Shown one piece after another: positions 14,964-16,991 of a DNA stretch of 16,991 bases (positions within the stretch are counted from its first letter, which is position 1; each line of letters starts with the position of its first letter). A program made the position numbers and the translations under genes. The stretch is from Rhodobacter sp. (GTDB lineage Bacteria; Pseudomonadota; Alphaproteobacteria; Rhodobacterales; Rhodobacteraceae). A model generated the notes under the pieces. It did not search any database. It was not told the origin of the DNA and saw only the letters and a list, made by a program, of their open reading frames with translations. The stretch is from positions 1 to 16,991 of the forward strand of contig PNND01000046.1 in NCBI GenBank assembly GCA_013824045.1, given 5' to 3'.

Positions 14964-15114
14964 CAAGGTCATTGCCAATGTTTGCGATAACTTTTAAACC
15001 GTTTTGAAAGAGGGAGCGCCTCTGCCTGGCCTGCCTGTTCCGGTTGGTGTCGCTTGACGCCCTGTCGGGGCGGCTTAGGGTTGGGCTGTGGCGACATCAT
15101 GCGGATAGAGTGAC

Positions 15115-16991
15115 GTGAACGATCTGAGCCTGACCCCGAACCTGTTGCAAGCCGACATCGCGCGGCATCTGACCTTCACGTTGGGCAAGGATGCGCCCAA
15201 TGCCAGCGTCTATGACTGGCGCATGGCGCTGTCTTTTGCGATCCGCGACCGGATCGTGGAGCCGTGGTTCGCCTCGACCCGGCGGACATGGGCCGAGGAT
15301 CGCAAGCGGGTCTATTACCTGTCGATGGAGTTCCTGATCGGGCGCCTCTTGGAAGATGCGACCACCAATCTGGGCCTGCGCGACATTGCCGAAGAGGCGA
15401 TGGCGGGGTTTGGGCAGGATTTCCGGTCGATCGTCGAGGATGAGCCGGATGCGGCGCTGGGTAATGGCGGGCTGGGGCGGCTGGCGGCCTGCTTCATGGA
15501 GAGCATGGCAACGCTGGGTTGCCCCGCCTATGGCTATGGCATCCGCTATGAGCACGGCCTGTTCCGCCAGCGGTTCGAGTTCGGCCAGCAGGTGGAGACG
15601 CCCGAGGATTGGCTGAATCAGGCCCATCCCTGGGAATTCGCGCGGCCCGAAAGTGCCTATACGATCCCGTTCAAGGGGCATATCGAAACGCGTGACGGGC
15701 GCGATGTCTGGGTTCCGGGCGAAACCGTGCTGGCCGAGGCGCATGACACGCCCGTGATCGGCTGGCAGGGGAAATGGGCCAATACGCTGCGTCTGTGGGC
15801 GGCGAAGCCCACGACCATGTTCGATCTGGAGCGGTTCAACCGCGGGGATTATGCGGCGGCGGCCGAGCCAGAGGCGCTTGCGCGCACGCTGAGCCGGGTG
15901 CTCTATCCCGATGACACCACCTATCAGGGCAAGGAGTTGCGGCTGAAGCAGGAGTTTTTCCTGACCTCTGCCGCGCTGCAGGACATCCTGCGCCGCTATC
16001 TGGCGCGGCACAGCAATCTGGCCGATCTGCCCAAGCATGTGGCGATCCAGATGAACGACACCCATCCCGCGATTGCCGGGCCGGAACTGATCCGCCTGCT
16101 GGTAGATGAGCATGGCATGGCGTTCGAGGATGCGCTGGACACGGCGCGTGGCTGTCTGGGTTACACCAACCACACCCTGCTGCCCGAGGCGCTGGAGCGT
16201 TGGGCGACCTTTACCTTCGGCAATGTGCTGCCGCGCCATATGCAGATTGTCGAACGCATCGACAGCTGGCACCGCCGCACCTATCCGTCGCGCCCGCATT
16301 ACGTGGGCATCGTGAAGCACCATGAGGTGCGTATGGGCGAATTGGCCTTTGTCATGGCGCATAAGGTGAACGGCGTTTCGGCGCTGCATTCGGACCTTGT
16401 GAAGAAGAACCTGTTTCCCGAACTGCACCGCCTGCATCCGGGGCGGATCATCAACCAGACCAATGGCGTCACGCCGCGCCGCTGGCTGAAGATGGCAAAC
16501 CGCCCGCTGGCCGGGCTGATCACCGACACGATCGGCGCAGGATGGGAGGCCGATCTGGACCGGCTGCGCGGGCTGGAACCGCATATCGCGGGCAAACCCT
16601 TCCGTGACGCCTTTGCCGGGGCCAAGCGCGCCAACAAGGTGGCGCTGGCGAACTGGATCGCGTCGGAGTGCGGCGTGAAGGTCAATCCCGATGCGCTGTT
16701 CGATGTGCAGATCAAGCGCATCCACGAATACAAGCGCCAGCTTTTGAACATTCTGGAAACCATCGCGCATTGGAACCGGATCCGGTCCAACCCCAAGGCG
16801 ACTTGGGTGCCGCGGGTGAAGATCTTCGGCGGCAAATCCGCGCCGGGCTATGCGGTTGCCAAGGAAATCATCCATCTGATCAACGATGTCGCCTCGGTCG
16901 TGAACAACGATCCCGTCACCGGCGATCTGCTGAAGATCATCTATCCGGCCAATTACAATGTCAGCATGGCCGAACGGTTGGTGCCGGCGGC
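15115..16991 (+). CDS. glgP: Glycogen/starch/alpha-glucan phosphorylase, 3' end cut
   Basis: The first 625 codons of a glycogen phosphorylase of about 800 residues are visible. The enzyme releases glucose 1-phosphate from the ends of glycogen, using pyridoxal phosphate. Clear family blocks include YYLSMEFLIGRLL near 67-79, LGNGGLGRLAACFMESMATLG near 115-135, YGYGIRYEHGLFRQ, QMNDTHPAIAGPELIRLL, TNHTLLPEALE, INQTNGVTPRRWL and QIKRIHEYKRQLLNIL. The window ends at MAERLVPA, roughly 20 residues before the lysine that holds the cofactor, so that residue is not seen. The start is a GTG (GTGAACGATCTGAGC) with a GGATAGAG-like site upstream; no in-frame ATG fits. In relatives glgP usually heads a glg operon, which would lie beyond the edge. 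Confidence 0.94.
   Translation, partial: MNDLSLTPNLLQADIARHLTFTLGKDAPNASVYDWRMALSFAIRDRIVEPWFASTRRTWAEDRKRVYYLSMEFLIGRLLEDATTNLGLRDIAEEAMAGFGQDFRSIVEDEPDAALGNGGLGRLAACFMESMATLGCPAYGYGIRYEHGLFRQRFEFGQQVETPEDWLNQAHPWEFARPESAYTIPFKGHIETRDGRDVWVPGETVLAEAHDTPVIGWQGKWANTLRLWAAKPTTMFDLERFNRGDYAAAAEPEALARTLSRVLYPDDTTYQGKELRLKQEFFLTSAALQDILRRYLARHSNLADLPKHVAIQMNDTHPAIAGPELIRLLVDEHGMAFEDALDTARGCLGYTNHTLLPEALERWATFTFGNVLPRHMQIVERIDSWHRRTYPSRPHYVGIVKHHEVRMGELAFVMAHKVNGVSALHSDLVKKNLFPELHRLHPGRIINQTNGVTPRRWLKMANRPLAGLITDTIGAGWEADLDRLRGLEPHIAGKPFRDAFAGAKRANKVALANWIASECGVKVNPDALFDVQIKRIHEYKRQLLNILETIAHWNRIRSNPKATWVPRVKIFGGKSAPGYAVAKEIIHLINDVASVVNNDPVTGDLLKIIYPANYNVSMAERLVPA

Larger units (their letters stand above)
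14743..15114. other. Intergenic region between nsrR and glgP
   Basis: This 372-bp stretch separates divergent genes. It holds the nsrR promoter elements listed separately, an NsrR-like site at 14949-14963, a palindrome CTTCGCGAAG at 14895-14904, and a weak inverted repeat GTTTGT/ACAAAC (14910-14938, 17-base gap). Towards glgP there is TTGACG at 15054-15059 with TAGGGT 16 bases later, a possible promoter overlapped by the dyad CGCCC/GGGCG at 15058-15072. No frame looks coding. A five-codon ATG frame at 15099 ends just before glgP. Confidence 0.5.

Noticed and set aside
15099..15113. A five-codon ATG frame before glgP as a leader peptide
   Set aside because: It is too short and carries no runs of regulatory codons, and no attenuator-like structure follows.
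15097..16875. A 592-codon minus-strand frame opposite glgP
   Set aside because: The plus strand encodes an unmistakable glycogen phosphorylase that stays open to the window edge; the antisense frame is a compositional shadow.

Overview
The window is a GC-rich stretch of ordinary chromosome from an alphaproteobacterium, most likely a member of the Rhodobacteraceae (Rhodobacter/Paracoccus/Gemmobacter type). This rests on the gene order lptF-lptG-lptD-surA-pdxA running away from a divergent pepA-holC pair, on the family resemblance of the proteins, and on the codon use. I see no mobile element, phage gene, CRISPR array, tRNA or rRNA.

Layout. Positions 1-5810 (minus strand) hold a tightly packed envelope-biogenesis operon, read from right to left: lptF, lptG (ATGA overlap), lptD (translationally coupled), surA, and the first codons of pdxA (GTGA overlap, cut by the window edge). 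LptF/LptG power lipopolysaccharide export, LptD inserts it in the outer membrane, and SurA is the periplasmic chaperone that outer-membrane proteins such as LptD need. A 157-bp divergent promoter region separates this from pepA and holC (plus, 5968-7906). Convergent to holC is a minus-strand series, read right to left: an ABC-F ATPase, a DUF2267 protein, a MarC-family membrane protein and a membrane-anchored retropepsin-like protease (7913-11558). Next come ndk (plus) and a convergent TfoX C-terminal-domain protein. Their two stop codons sit symmetrically inside a perfect 20-bp palindrome. A small Gln/Ser/Gly/Thr-rich protein gene (12660-12797, minus) with its own terminator hairpin follows. 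Then come an M19 dipeptidase (plus), an NsrR-like Rrf2 regulator (minus), and the 5' four-fifths of glgP (plus, runs off the end just before the cofactor lysine).

Most of the window is housekeeping and well conserved. I did not find a convincing new multi-gene system. The stretches worth a second look are: the 99-bp AT-rich array of four perfect hairpins between the dipeptidase and nsrR genes, all sharing the core TTC-N3-GAA at 28-20-28 bp spacing; the tiny disordered protein gene; an FNR-like box placed where a class II activator site would sit upstream of nsrR, together with a TGCAT-N5-ATGCA NsrR-like operator farther upstream; and the palindrome that carries both convergent stop codons. 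All functional statements come from reading the sequence and from knowledge of the families; no search or computation was run.
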